Shown one piece after another: positions 21,377-30,775 of a DNA stretch of 64,000 nt (position 1 is the stretch's first letter; each line of letters starts with the position of its first letter). The DNA is taken from assembly GCA_964415565.1 (NCBI GenBank), contig CAYQAV010000131.1:1-64000 (forward strand), in the 5' to 3' direction. This stretch comes from JABWCI01 sp964415565 (GTDB lineage Bacteria > Patescibacteriota > Gracilibacteria > BD1-5 > UBA6164). The notes beneath the pieces are model-generated. The model was not told where the DNA came from, searched no databases, and saw nothing but the letters and a program-made list of their open reading frames with translations. Made by a program: the position numbers and the translations under genes.

Positions 21377-22597
21377 ATGAGTAGACAAGTTTCAAATAGA
21401 GAATTAGAACAATTTCAAGAAAATATAGAATATCTAGGTTGAGAACTTAGAGTTTTTTTGGCTGATATTCTTCCAGAAGATATAGAAATAAGACACAACA
21501 TGGAGGATAGGATGAGAGAACTTGAAAATCTTGTAAATACATACGGCTGAGTTGTTATCGTTAAGCATATTCAAAATAAAAGTGTTCCAGATTACAATAC
21601 TTTTATTTGAGAATGAAGACTTGATCAAATAATTGAAGAAATGCAAAGAGAGGAAGCAAATATTTTGATCTTATGAAATATTTTAAAGCCAAAACAAATC
21701 TATGCTATAAATGAAAAACTTAAACCAATTTGAGCAAAAGCTTGGGATAGAGTTGATCTTATCTTAAAAATATTTGAAAAAAATGCTAAAACTAAAGAAT
21801 CAAAGATTCAAATAGAATTAGCAGCAATAAAACATATGTGACCTCGTATTTTTGATATGTGAATGGAACTTTGAAAACAAGCTTGAAAAGGTAGTTGAGA
21901 GTCAAATACTGAAATAATGAAAAGACATCTTCAAAGAAGAGTTTTAAATATAAAAGAAGAACTTTCTCATTTTGAAAAAGTTAGAGCTCAACATAGACAA
22001 TCAAGAGATAGGAAATGAATTAAAACAGTTTGAGTTGTTGGTTATACAAATGCCTGAAAATCAACACTTACAAATAGTTTAACAAATAAATGAGTATTGG
22101 CAGAAGATAAGCTTTTTGCTACACTTTGAACAAGTGTTTGAAAAATGTTTGTTGAAGCAAGTTATGATGAAAAAACATTTCAATATATTGCTCCAAAAGA
22201 GATTCTTATAAATGATACAATTTGATTTATAAGGGAACTTCCACCTCAATTAATAGAAGCATTTAAATCTACTCTTGAAGATTCAATAGAAGCAGATTTA
22301 CTCTTACATGTTATAGATTGCTCTGATCCAAAACTTGAAAATAAAATAAAAGTAGTAGAAGAAATACTTGAAACAATAAAAGCAAATCAAAAAAGAATCT
22401 ATGTTTTTAATAAGATAGATTTCTTATGAAATGATGAATTTATAGTAGAAGAAAACTGAGAAAAAATAGTTTATAAAACTAAAAAAGAATATTTAAAAGA
22501 AAAATACTCTAATTTATGTCCTATATTTATTTCTGCATCAAATAAGGAAAATTTAGAAGAATTAAAAACAAAAATAATAAATGAATTAAATTTTTAA
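21377..22597 (+). CDS. hflX: Ribosome-associated GTPase HflX, 406 aa
   Basis: HflX binds the 50S subunit and rescues or splits stalled ribosomes. The N-terminal GTP-binding-like domain has F-I-G-E-G-R-L-D-Q-I. A coiled coil follows, then the G domain with P-loop G-Y-T-N-A-G-K-S-T, the D-T-I-G-F-I-R-E-L-P switch region (G3) and the N-K-I-D specificity motif. The invariant P-loop and switch glycines are TGA codons. The length fits the family. Confidence 0.95.
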
Positions 22598-22607
22598 AAA
22601 TATCTAT

Positions 22608-23009
22608 ATGATTAATATGTATGTTTGATTATTAATAATTTTTTTTGTATGAATAATTTCATATGCTATTATTACTGTTATAAAATTTTCAATCAAGAAA
22701 AAATTACCAAATAATAGAAAAATTTATTTAAATAAGCTTTTTAAATGAATTTCAAAAAAAATATCAAGTAAAGAAAAAATAATAGACTATGATAAACTTT
22801 ATCATAAAATACTATTAGAAATGTGATATGAATGAACATTTTGAGATATATTAAAAAAAGAACCTAATGAAATTTGAAATATAAATAAGGTTTGGGAGCT
22901 TCATAAACTTAGAAATAAACTAGTTCATGATTTTGATTTAATTGATGAAGTGTTTTTAAGAAGAAAAGAAGAAGAGTATTTTAGAGAGTTATTTTTTATA
23001 TTAAAATAG
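22608..23009 (+). CDS. Membrane-anchored HEPN-like protein, 133 aa
   Basis: One N-terminal transmembrane helix spans residues 4-28. The soluble part ends in H-K-L-R-N-K-L-V-H-D, which fits the HEPN RxxxxH motif (R102 to H107). The stop is TAG. It follows hflX by 10 bases, so it is probably co-transcribed with it. Such small anchored HEPN proteins recur in CPR genomes, but their role is not known to me. Confidence 0.6.
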
Positions 23010-23071
23010 ATAAAAAATAAATGTCAATCTAAATTTTCTTTAATTTTAAGCCAAAAAAATAAAAAAATAAA

Positions 23072-23109
23072 AACAATTTAATGCGAATTTAATGTCGTAT
23101 GAGTACAAT
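23072..23109 (+). promoter_or_regulatory. Promoter with AATTTAATG direct repeat, driving a short RNA
   Basis: Two copies of AATTTAATG start 11 bp apart, and a TACAAT -10 box begins 9 bases after the second copy. The whole arrangement recurs, with identical spacing and 33 of 38 bases identical, in front of comM (34649-34686). OmpR/PhoB-family regulators typically bind 11-bp-spaced direct repeats just upstream of the -10. Confidence 0.6.
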
Positions 23110-23115
23110 AAAAAT

Positions 23116-23174
23116 ATCCCGAGAAAATAATGAGAATTTAGGAGAGCTCACATTATGTTTCCGGGATTTTTTTA
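23116..23174 (+). ncRNA. Candidate small RNA, about 55-60 nt, hairpin plus U-tail
   Basis: Downstream of the promoter at 23072-23109, ATCCCG (23116-23121) pairs with CGGGAT (23162-23167), followed by seven T. Inside, AAAATAATG pairs with CATTATGTTT and GAG with CTC, leaving an apical loop that contains AGGAGA. Promoter, stem and terminator fit within about 100 bp, with no plausible ORF of their own. The start point is inferred from the -10 box. Alternatively it is only the far end of the reverse aro gene unit, but the promoter argues against that. Confidence 0.55.
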
Positions 23175-23185
23175 TTGTAATAAAT

Positions 23186-24250
23186 TTAAGCTCTTTTTCA
23201 AGAAGCAGAACTTAATCTATCAATCATTTCATCATTTGTTTGCCAATTAACACAAGCATCAGTTATACTAACTCAATGTTTCAAAGAATCACTTAAAGGT
23301 TGATTTCATTCATTTATATTTGATTCAATCATAACTCAAATAATTCTTTTATTTCAAGCTTCTATTTGTCTTGCTATATCTTCACATACAATTGGTTGAT
23401 TATTGTGATTTTTACTACTATTTGCATGAGAAAAATCTACAACTATACCAGTTTTTATTCATGCTTTATCTAATTTTTCAGTAGTTGCTTTTATATTTTC
23501 AGAATCATAATTTGTTCAATTTGCACCACCTCTAAGAATTATATGTCAGTCAGGATTTCATGATGTTTTTACTTTTGCAACTCTTCATTCTTTTGTTACT
23601 GATAAAAAACTATGCTTTCATCTAGCTGATTTTATAGCATCAACAGCAATTTGTAAATCTCATGTTGTACCATTTTTAAATCAAACTGGCATAGATAATC
23701 CTGAAACTAGTTTTCTATGTTCTTGACTTTCAGTTGTTCTAGCTCAAATTGCTCACCAAGTTACTAAATCTCAAATATATTGTGGAGTTATAGTATCAAG
23801 AAATTCAACAGCAGTTGGAATTCACATCTTATTTATTTTTAGAAGCAAATCTCTAGCTATTTCCAAGCCAGAGTTTATATCACAACTATCATCTAAATAT
23901 GGGTCATTTAATAATCATTTCCACCCAACTGTTGTTCTTGGTTTTTCAAAATATGTTCTCATAACAAGAAATAAATGAGGATTTTTTTCTTGTATTGATT
24001 TTAAAAGTTCAGCATATTCTAGAGCTTCATCTGGATTGTGAATAGAACAAGGTCAAGTTATAACAAGTAATCTTGGATCATTTAATTGAATAATATTACT
24101 AGTTGCTATTCTACTTAATTCTATAAATTCTGCAGTTTTTTCATCAAGAGGAAATTTTTCAACTAATTCTTTTGGAGTTATAATTTCTTCAATTTCTTCA
24201 ATCCTCTTATCATCAACAACTGATAGGGTATCTTTTCTAGGTTGGTTCAT
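23186..24250 (-). CDS. aroG: DAHP synthase (3-deoxy-7-phosphoheptulonate synthase, class I), 354 aa
   Basis: This enzyme condenses phosphoenolpyruvate and erythrose 4-phosphate, the first step to chorismate and aromatic amino acids. Motifs of the AroF/G/H class are visible: ITGPCSIHNPDEAL, VMRTYFEKPRTTVGWKG, GARTTESQ, VGFKNGTTGD, H-I-I-L-R-G-G and DFSHANS. The length matches. Its 5' leader holds a Phe-rich peptide and an attenuator hairpin, so expression is probably set by charged tRNA-Phe. No other aromatic pathway gene lies in the window. Confidence 0.95.
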
Positions 24251-24280
24251 AAAAATATTTTTAAAAAATAAATAAGTTAT

Positions 24281-24308
24281 AAAAAAAGACCTTTTTTCAA
24301 AGGTCTTT
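24281..24308 (-). terminator. Attenuator terminator in the DAHP synthase leader
   Basis: On the minus strand AAAGACCTTT (24308-24299) pairs with AAAGGTCTTT (24294-24285) around a four-base loop, followed by T7, 31 bases before the aroG start. An alternative pairing is visible: ACTAAA..CCTTT (5' arm) with AAAGG....TTTTAGT inside the leader ORF. This is the layout of a classical antiterminator. Confidence 0.8.
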
Positions 24309-24334
24309 AGTTTTTATAAAAAGTTGTTTAAATT

Positions 24335-24412
24335 TTATATACTAAAAAATCATCCTTTGAAGAAGAATTTGTTTCAAAAGAAGAAAAAATAATTTTGTTT
24401 TAAATTTCTCAT
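24335..24412 (-). CDS. Phe-rich attenuator leader peptide, 25 aa
   Basis: The ORF starts at ATG 24412 and ends at TAA 24337-24335. Nine of 25 residues are Phe, in runs FFFF, FFF and FF, with one Tyr before the first run. Two codons are TGA, read as Gly; under the standard code the peptide would stop after the first Phe run. It ends 27 bases before the attenuator hairpin. Ribosome stalling at Phe codons would free the AAAGG....TTTTAGT segment to pair with the terminator 5' arm and let transcription continue into aroG. A TTGACA box lies 50 bases upstream, at 24467-24462. Confidence 0.8.
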
Positions 24413-24551
24413 TTTTTTTAGTTAAAATTTACATATATATTTTTATGTATTTTTTGTGTTATGTCAAATGTTTTTTTTAAAAATATAATTTTTTTGTTTT
24501 TTATTTTAAAATTATATAATAATAATAGATTACTTATTAAACTAATTTTTA

Positions 24552-25214
24552 ATGTCAAAAATAGCAATTGTAACAGCGATGAAAGAGGAATCAGAACATA
24601 TTATTTCTCTTTATGATTTACATAAAACAAAAAAACTAAAAAATATAACTATATTTGAAAATGAAAAAATGGTTTTAGCTTTAGCTTGAATTTGAAAAGT
24701 ACAAGCAAGTATAGCTACAACTTATCTTTTTTTAAATTATGAAATATCAAAATTAATAAATATTTGAATTGCATGAAGTTTACTATGAGATAAAGCTTCA
24801 ATAGGAGATGTTTTTCTACTAAATAAAATTTCTCAACATGATATGTATTTGCCATTTGATGGCGAACATTTGTATTATGCAAAAAAAGAAATAATTATAG
24901 AAAATACTATTAATTTAGATTTTTCAGACTTACCATTTAGTGTTACAAAAAATGCATATTGTCTTACTTGAGACCAGTTTATTGATGATGCAGAAAAGGT
25001 TTTAGAAATTAAAAAAATTTATAATGCAGATGTTATAGAAATGGAAGCATTTGCCATAGCTTCAGTTGCTCGTGAATTTGATAGTTTAGAAAAATGTATA
25101 TTTATAAAAGCTATTTCAGATTGAGCTGACAATGATGCAAAAGATGCTCATATGTGAAATCTAGATTTTGCAATGAATAATAGTATAAAAGTTTTAGAAA
25201 AAATAATATCTTAA
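24552..25214 (+). CDS. mtnN: MTA/SAH nucleosidase (Pfs), 220 aa
   Basis: It cleaves S-adenosylhomocysteine and methylthioadenosine to adenine plus the ribosyl thioether. Motifs include A-G-I-G-K-V-Q-A-S, IGIAGSLLGDKASIGDV, the GDQFI segment, the E-M-E-A-F-A-I-A substrate motif and K-A-I-S-D-G-A-D carrying the catalytic Asp. The length fits. It is the first gene of a tight mtnN-luxS-apt operon that processes both products. Confidence 0.93.
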
Positions 25215-25231
25215 TTTATAAATAAAAAAAA

Positions 25232-25711
25232 ATGGAAAAAATAGCAAGTTTTATGATAGATCATACAAGAATGTTTCCTTGAGTTTATGTTTCAAGAAAA
25301 GATGAAGTTGGAAATAGTACAATAACTACTTTTGACTTAAGGATGACAAAACCAAATTGTGAACCAGTTATGAATACTGCAGAAATGCATGCAATCGAAC
25401 ATTTAGCAGCAACTTTTTTGAGAAATCATAGTGAATATGGTTCAAAAACTATTTATTTTTGACCAATGTGATGTAGAACTGGGTTTTATCTTTTATTAAG
25501 TTGAGAATATGAATCTAAAGATATAGTTCCATTACTTATAGAATTATATACTTTTATGTCAGAGTTTGAATGACATATTCCTGGACAAAGTGCTATGGAT
25601 TGTGGAAATTATTTAGATATGAATTTACCAATGGCTAGATATATATCTAAAAAATATTTAAATGAAGTTTTGCTTAATTTAAAAGATTATAATTTAGTTT
25701 ATCCTCAATAA
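25232..25711 (+). CDS. luxS: S-ribosylhomocysteine lyase LuxS, 159 aa
   Basis: LuxS splits S-ribosylhomocysteine into homocysteine and DPD, the precursor of autoinducer-2. The metal ligands H53 and H57 (HAIEH) and C124 (M-D-C-G-N) and the catalytic C81 (G-C-R-T-G) are present. The length matches the family. It lies 17 bases after mtnN, whose product is its substrate. In a reduced genome this may serve sulfur recycling more than signalling. Confidence 0.97.
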
Positions 25712-25721
25712 TTTTTAAACC

Positions 25722-26228
25722 ATGGATTTTAAAAAATATATTAGAGAAGTTAAAGATTTTCCAAAAGAGTGAATTGATTTCAAAGATATAACAACTCTTT
25801 TACAAGAACCAAAAGTTTTTAGTGAAGTAATAGATCAAATATCTAAAAATATAAGTGATGCAGATTTGATTATATGACTTGATGCAAGATGATTTTTGTT
25901 TGCAGGAGCATTGGCATACAAATTGTGAATACCACTTGTAATAGTTAGAAAAAAAGGGAAATTACCATATGAAACAATTTCTGTTGATTATGAATTAGAG
26001 TATTGAAAAAATACTTTTGATTTAAATATAGATGCAGTTGAAAAATGACAAAAAGTTGCAATAATTGATGATTTATTGGCTACTTGATGAACAGCTCTTG
26101 CTGCTTGTCAATTGGTTGAAAAATTGTGATGAAAAATTCATTCACTAAATTTTTTAATAGATTTAACTTTTATAGATAGAAAAGATATTTTAAAGTGATA
26201 TAAAATTAATTCACTTTGTGAATATTAA
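25722..26228 (+). CDS. apt: Adenine phosphoribosyltransferase, 168 aa
   Basis: Apt converts adenine and PRPP to AMP, salvaging the adenine released by MtnN two genes upstream. The N-terminal F-P-K-E-G-I-D-F-K-D-I motif, L-D-A-R-G-F-L-F and the PRPP-binding VAIIDDLLATGGTA (about 119-132) are typical. The PRPP-loop glycines are TGA. It starts 10 bases after luxS and the unit ends at a strong terminator. Confidence 0.95.
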
Positions 26229-26257
26229 AAAAAGCTAGAAAACTCTAGCTTTTTTTG
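26227..26257. terminator. Bidirectional terminator between apt and the WecG-like gene
   Basis: AGCTAGA pairs with TCTAGCT and is flanked by A7 and T8. The stem includes the TAG stop of the convergent reverse gene. Confidence 0.8.
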
Positions 26258-27060
26258 TTTCTGATAACTTCAAAAATAAATACAAATATAGCATTGTATA
26301 GTCTTTTTAATCTATCTATTTTTCTAGGTCAAGTAATTAGTCTATAAAGCCATTCTATTCATAATTTTCTCCATAGTTTAGGTGCTCTTTTTTGAAATCC
26401 TATAAAGTAATCAAAACTTGATCATATAGCTAGTCATATCTTTATATTTTCACATTCTTTCATTATTTCAACAACTGATTTTTCTTGGCATTTCATTCAA
26501 AGAGTTGAAAAAATTATCTTGCTCTTACTATTTTTAACCTTGTCTATAATTTCTTCTTTTTTACTTGGTTCATAAATAAAATAATCAAAATCTAGTTTTT
26601 TAAACTTTTCTTTTAAAAGTTTAAAAAACACTTTTTGAGACTCTACTTTTTTTGTATCAGATGGATTGTATAAATCAATAATTGTAACTTTTATCTTGTT
26701 CTTTTCACTGTATTTTATTAAATCTTTTGTTAAATCACTTCAACAAATTCTTTCACCATATTTTTTGTAAAGATATTTTCTTTTGAAAAATAAATTGAAA
26801 AAAAAGTAGGGAAGAAATAGTGTATTTATTATTTTTCCGTAATTATTATCTATTATTTGATATGCAATATAAAGTCATATTCAGTCAGAAGTCTTGTAAG
26901 TTGCTTTATTTATCAAGTTTTTAAATTCGCTATCTTTCTTTGTTTTTAAAAGTATTTCAGGATTTGGTGTGAAAACTATATTTTGTATTTCAAACTTAGT
27001 TATTTTTTCAAATAATTCTTTGGAAGAGATATTATCTATTTTTATTCAAAATATTTGCAT
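26245..27060 (-). CDS. WecG/TagA/CpsF-family glycosyltransferase, 271 aa
   Basis: The family adds N-acetylmannosaminyl or related sugars to lipid-linked glycan precursors. The T-P-N-P-E-I-L and S-D-G-I-G-L motifs near the N-terminus are typical. So is the C-terminal G-S-S-F-D-Y-F-I-G-F-Q-K-R-A-P block followed by GIEWLYRL. The middle (about 80-105) has a hydrophobic aromatic stretch that may contact the membrane. The stop is TAG inside the terminator. It lies divergent from another glycosyltransferase, suggesting a surface polysaccharide locus. Confidence 0.85.
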
Positions 27061-27110
27061 ATATTTGTATTAGTTTTATTATTTACTAAAGTATAAATAA
27101 ATAAATCAAA

Positions 27111-28229
27111 ATGCAAAATTTACAAGAAAAAAATATAGCTATAGTTTGCGATTGGATAAAAGATTGGTGAGGAGCAGAAATAGTTTTAGAACAAATGCTT
27201 GAGATATTTCCTAAAGCAGATATTTTTACTAGTATTTTTTTCTGAGAAGAAAATGCTATTTTTAAAAATAGAAATATTAAAACTTCATTTATTCAAAAAA
27301 TACCATTTCTAAATAAATATCATAAATTAGCACTGATTTTTAGACCATTAGCTTTTGAAAGTTTTGATTTGAGTAGTTATGATATAGTTATAAGTTTAAG
27401 TAGTGCAGAGAGTAAGTGAGTTATCACTAAACCTGAAACGCTACATATTTGTTATTGTCATACTCCGACTAGATATTTTTGGAGTCATTATCATGAATAT
27501 ATAAATATGATGGAGTTTGGGATTTTTAATCCTATTTGAAAATGGCTTATGCCAAAAATAGTTCATAAACTTAGAATTTGGGATTTTGTAGCTTCAAAAA
27601 GACCAGATTATTTTATAGCAAATAGCAAAAATACAGCAAATAGAATAAAAAAATATTACTCTAGAGAAAGTGAAGTTATACATCCTTGTTTAGATATAGA
27701 ACAAATACCTTTTGAAATGGTAAAAGAAGATTATTATTTTTATAATGGTAGGTGTATTCCATATAAAAAATTTGATTTAATTGTTGATACTTTTAATGAA
27801 AATTGAAAAAAAATAAAGATTGCTACAAATACAGACAATAAACTTTACAGAGACTTAAAAGCAAAATCTAAATCAAATATAGAGTGGATTTTTACAAATA
27901 ATTTAGAATATATAAATAATCTTCATTCTAAAGCAAAAGCTTTTTTATTTCCACCTGAAGAAGATTTTTGACTTGTTACAATTGCAGCAATGGCTTCTTG
28001 AACACCAGTTATAGCTTACTGAAAATGATGAGCATTAGAAACAGTTGTTTATGGAATTACTTGAGTTTTTTTTAAAGAACAAACAGTTAATTCACTAAAT
28101 ATTGCTATTGATAAATTTGAAACACTAAATTTTAATCCTGATGACATTAGAAATCACGCAATGAAATTTGATAAAAAAATTTTTAAGGAAAATATAGTTG
28201 AGTTTATAAATAAAAAACTAGGAAATTAA
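27111..28229 (+). CDS. GT4-family glycosyltransferase, 372 aa
   Basis: This looks like a GT-B glycosyltransferase that transfers a sugar from a nucleotide donor. The N-terminus has DWIKDWGGAE, the middle Y-C-H-T-P-T-R-Y-F-W, and the C-terminal donor domain P-P-E-E-D-F-G-L-V-T-I-A-A-M-A-S-G-T-P-V-I-A. The E-x7-E pattern of GT4 enzymes is present. It ends in a palindrome shared with the converging PHP gene, the two coding regions overlapping by 4 bases. Confidence 0.88.
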
Positions 28230-28246
28230 TTTCCTAGTTTTTTTTT
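28212..28246. terminator. Bidirectional terminator at the convergent GT4/PHP junction
   Basis: AAAAAACTAGGAAATT and AATTTCCTAGTTTTTT form a perfect stem that encodes the last codons and the TAA stops of both converging genes. Confidence 0.8.
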
Positions 28247-29164
28247 AAAATTTTCTAAAATTAAAGATCTTTCATTTTGATTTAATAATGGATTTAAATC
28301 TCATAAATCAGAATGTTTATTATCTATTTCTCAGATGCTATGATTATCGCTTCAAGCAGTTATTATAATCCCATATTTTTCTCTGAATTTATAAATTGTT
28401 TCTATCCATTCTTTACTTGCTATTGAATTAATTTCAATTCAATTTATTCAGTTTTCAACATAATATGGATATATGCTTTTAAAATATTCTAATCATTCTT
28501 TTTTGAAACTTAGATTTGGATGAGCAATTGATATAATTGCATTATTTGTTCTTGCTAGAACTCAACATATTTCAATATTTGGTTCATATTCTGGTACGTC
28601 AATTCAGTATTTTAATCAATATTTACTATATTGTTCTCAAACTTCTTTTAAAAATATTTCAAAAAAACTTTGAGGATTTATATCTATTTTTCAACTTATT
28701 TTTTGAGCTAAAATTCTATTTTCTGGAGTTAGAAAAATATATTGTCATATATTATACCTATTTAAAGTTTCTAGTTTTTTTCACATAGATAAAAAATAAT
28801 TTAGAAATTCATTTAAATCTATTTTAAATCCAGAATTTTTTAATTTTTCAACTTGTTTTATTATAAGAAGTTGCTTTTTTTCTACTGTATTTTCTAAAAT
28901 ATCTCTTATATTTTTTCAGAAATTTCTTGAATAACAAGTTAAGTGAAGACTTTTTTTATTTTTTAAATCTCTAGCAGATATTTCAGTAGAATAACAAGAA
29001 TTTATTCATTTTTCTGCAGCTTCATTTATAAAATCCTCTCAACTTATAACATCATGATCTGTTAATGCTATAAATTGTAAACTTTTATTAAAAGCATAGT
29101 TTACAATTTCTTCATTTGAATTTTTTCAATCTGAGGCGATTGAATGAAAATGCATATCAAACAT
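28226..29164 (-). CDS. PHP-domain phosphoesterase, 312 aa
   Basis: The N-terminus M-H-F-H-S-I-A-S-D-G and A-L-T-D-H-D are the first two metal-binding PHP motifs. C-terminal I-S-I-A-H-P-N and T-A-G-S-D-N-H-S-I-G supply the later ligands. The family includes RNase AM-like nucleases and histidinol phosphatase-like enzymes, and the exact substrate is unclear. Many glycines are TGA. The middle region (about 100-190) is an insertion, mostly helical, relative to the shortest family members. Confidence 0.85.
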
Positions 29165-29333
29165 ATATCTATATTTAAGAAGTAAAATATATTTATATCA
29201 TGTCTATATTTCAAAAAATATATTTTATTTTATATGCTTTTGTAATTTATTATTTTAAAAATTTATAATTATCTTTATTTTAAAGTAAAATATTGTATAA
29301 TTAAAAGTGTAATATATTTTTACATATTTATAT

Positions 29334-30074
29334 ATGAGTGAACAAATATTAAAGAAAATTTGATTAAATGAAGATGAATCAAAAATCTATCTTTTTCTAA
29401 TTTCAAATCCGAAAAAAACAATAATGGATTTATCAAAAGAGTTAAGTATAAATAGACCAAAACTTTATAAAATACTTCCTTCAATGCTAGAACAATGACT
29501 TATTTCAAAGGTATTAATTTGAAAAAGAATTTATTTTATTGCTGAAAATCCGAAAATTTTTAATTCATATCTAGATAATATAAAAAAGGATTTTGAAGAT
29601 TATATTCCAGAGCTTGAAAGTTTGTTTTCAAATAATTTTTCTAAACCTGTTTTTAAGCACCTATCTTGAAAAACTGGTATTAGAAATATATTTTTAGATA
29701 TATGAAATACACTTAACAAATGAGATATTTTTTACAGATATAGCTCAAGAAACAATGTTTCAAAAACAAGCATAAATAAAAGTGAATATGATAAATACAA
29801 AAAACTAAGAGATGAGAAAAGACTTGAAAGGATGGTTATAACTAACGATTATTTAAATAATTTAAAAGGAAACAAACTTGATAAAGAAGTTGTTATTGTT
29901 CCTAAAAATTTTGATCTTTTTGAAGATAATATAACAAAGATTATTTATGCTAATAAAGTGGCAATTATAGATTACAATACCGAAGAATCTTTTATTATTG
30001 AAAGTTATATTTTTGCAAATTTTGAAAAAAAATTATTTAAATTACTTTTCAATTTTTTGAAGAAAATAAAATAG
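29334..30074 (+). CDS. TrmB-like winged-helix regulator, 246 aa
   Basis: The first ~80 residues (L-N-E-D-E-S-K-I-Y-L-F-L, then L-S-I-N-R-P-K-L-Y-K-I-L) match the TrmB winged helix. A coiled segment and a PLD-like effector region follow, with S-G-K-T-G-I-R-N-I and an N-K-V-A-I-I-D-Y strand. Such TrmB-like proteins are frequent in CPR genomes. The stop is TAG. The next gene is lemA, 65 bases away; the target is unknown. Confidence 0.75.
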
Positions 30075-30139
30075 ATGAAATATTGTAAATATATTATTTT
30101 TATGTTAAAATATTTTTACTTATTAATTAATACAATTTT

Positions 30140-30745
30140 ATGGAAACACAAACTTTTGGTTTATTATGAGAATGATTAAATTTATTTTTATGAATTGGTT
30201 GAATACTTTTATTTTGTTTAATTTATTTTATTGTTACTTATAACTCAATAATTAATTCAAAAAATAATGTTAAAGAATCATTTTGATCAATTGATACAGT
30301 TTTACAAAATAGATATAATTTAATACCAAATTTAGTTGAAGTTGTTAAACAATATATGCAACATGAATCATGAGTTATCTCTAAAGTTACTGAACTTAGA
30401 GCTAGTCTTATGTCAAATTCAAATAAAACTTCATCTGAAAGATTTGAAAAAGAAAATCAATTACAAGCAGGATTAAAATCTATTTTTGCTGTTGCAGAAA
30501 ATTATCCAGATTTAAAAGCAAGTGCAAATTTTTTAGAACTTCAAAATTCTTGGTCAGAAATAGAAGATAGATTACAATGAGCTCGTAGAGCATACAACTC
30601 TTCAGTAAAAGAATTAAATAATAAAAAAGAAATGTTTCCTTCAAGTATGATTGCATCAATGATGACAATTGAAGAATATAAAATGTTTGAAGCAGATGCT
30701 AGTGCTAAAGTTGAAAAAATGGATGCAAAAGCAATGTTTTCATAG
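30140..30745 (+). CDS. lemA: LemA family protein, 201 aa
   Basis: One N-terminal transmembrane helix (about 12-34) is followed by the LemA helical domain. It has the family hallmark NRYNLIPNLVEVVKQYMQHE and the later A-R-R-A-Y-N-S-S-V-K-E-L-N. The role is not well defined in bacteria. LemA genes are often paired with DUF3137 genes, as here (30-base gap), so the two probably act together at the membrane. Confidence 0.92.
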
Positions 30746-30775
30746 AATAAATAAAATATAAAATAAAAACAAAAT

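Noticed and set aside
23153..23248. Mini-ORF starting inside the small-RNA hairpin behind AGGAG
   Set aside because: It runs through the terminator and is antisense to the DAHP synthase gene, with no recognisable product. The AGGAG is better explained as a hairpin loop.
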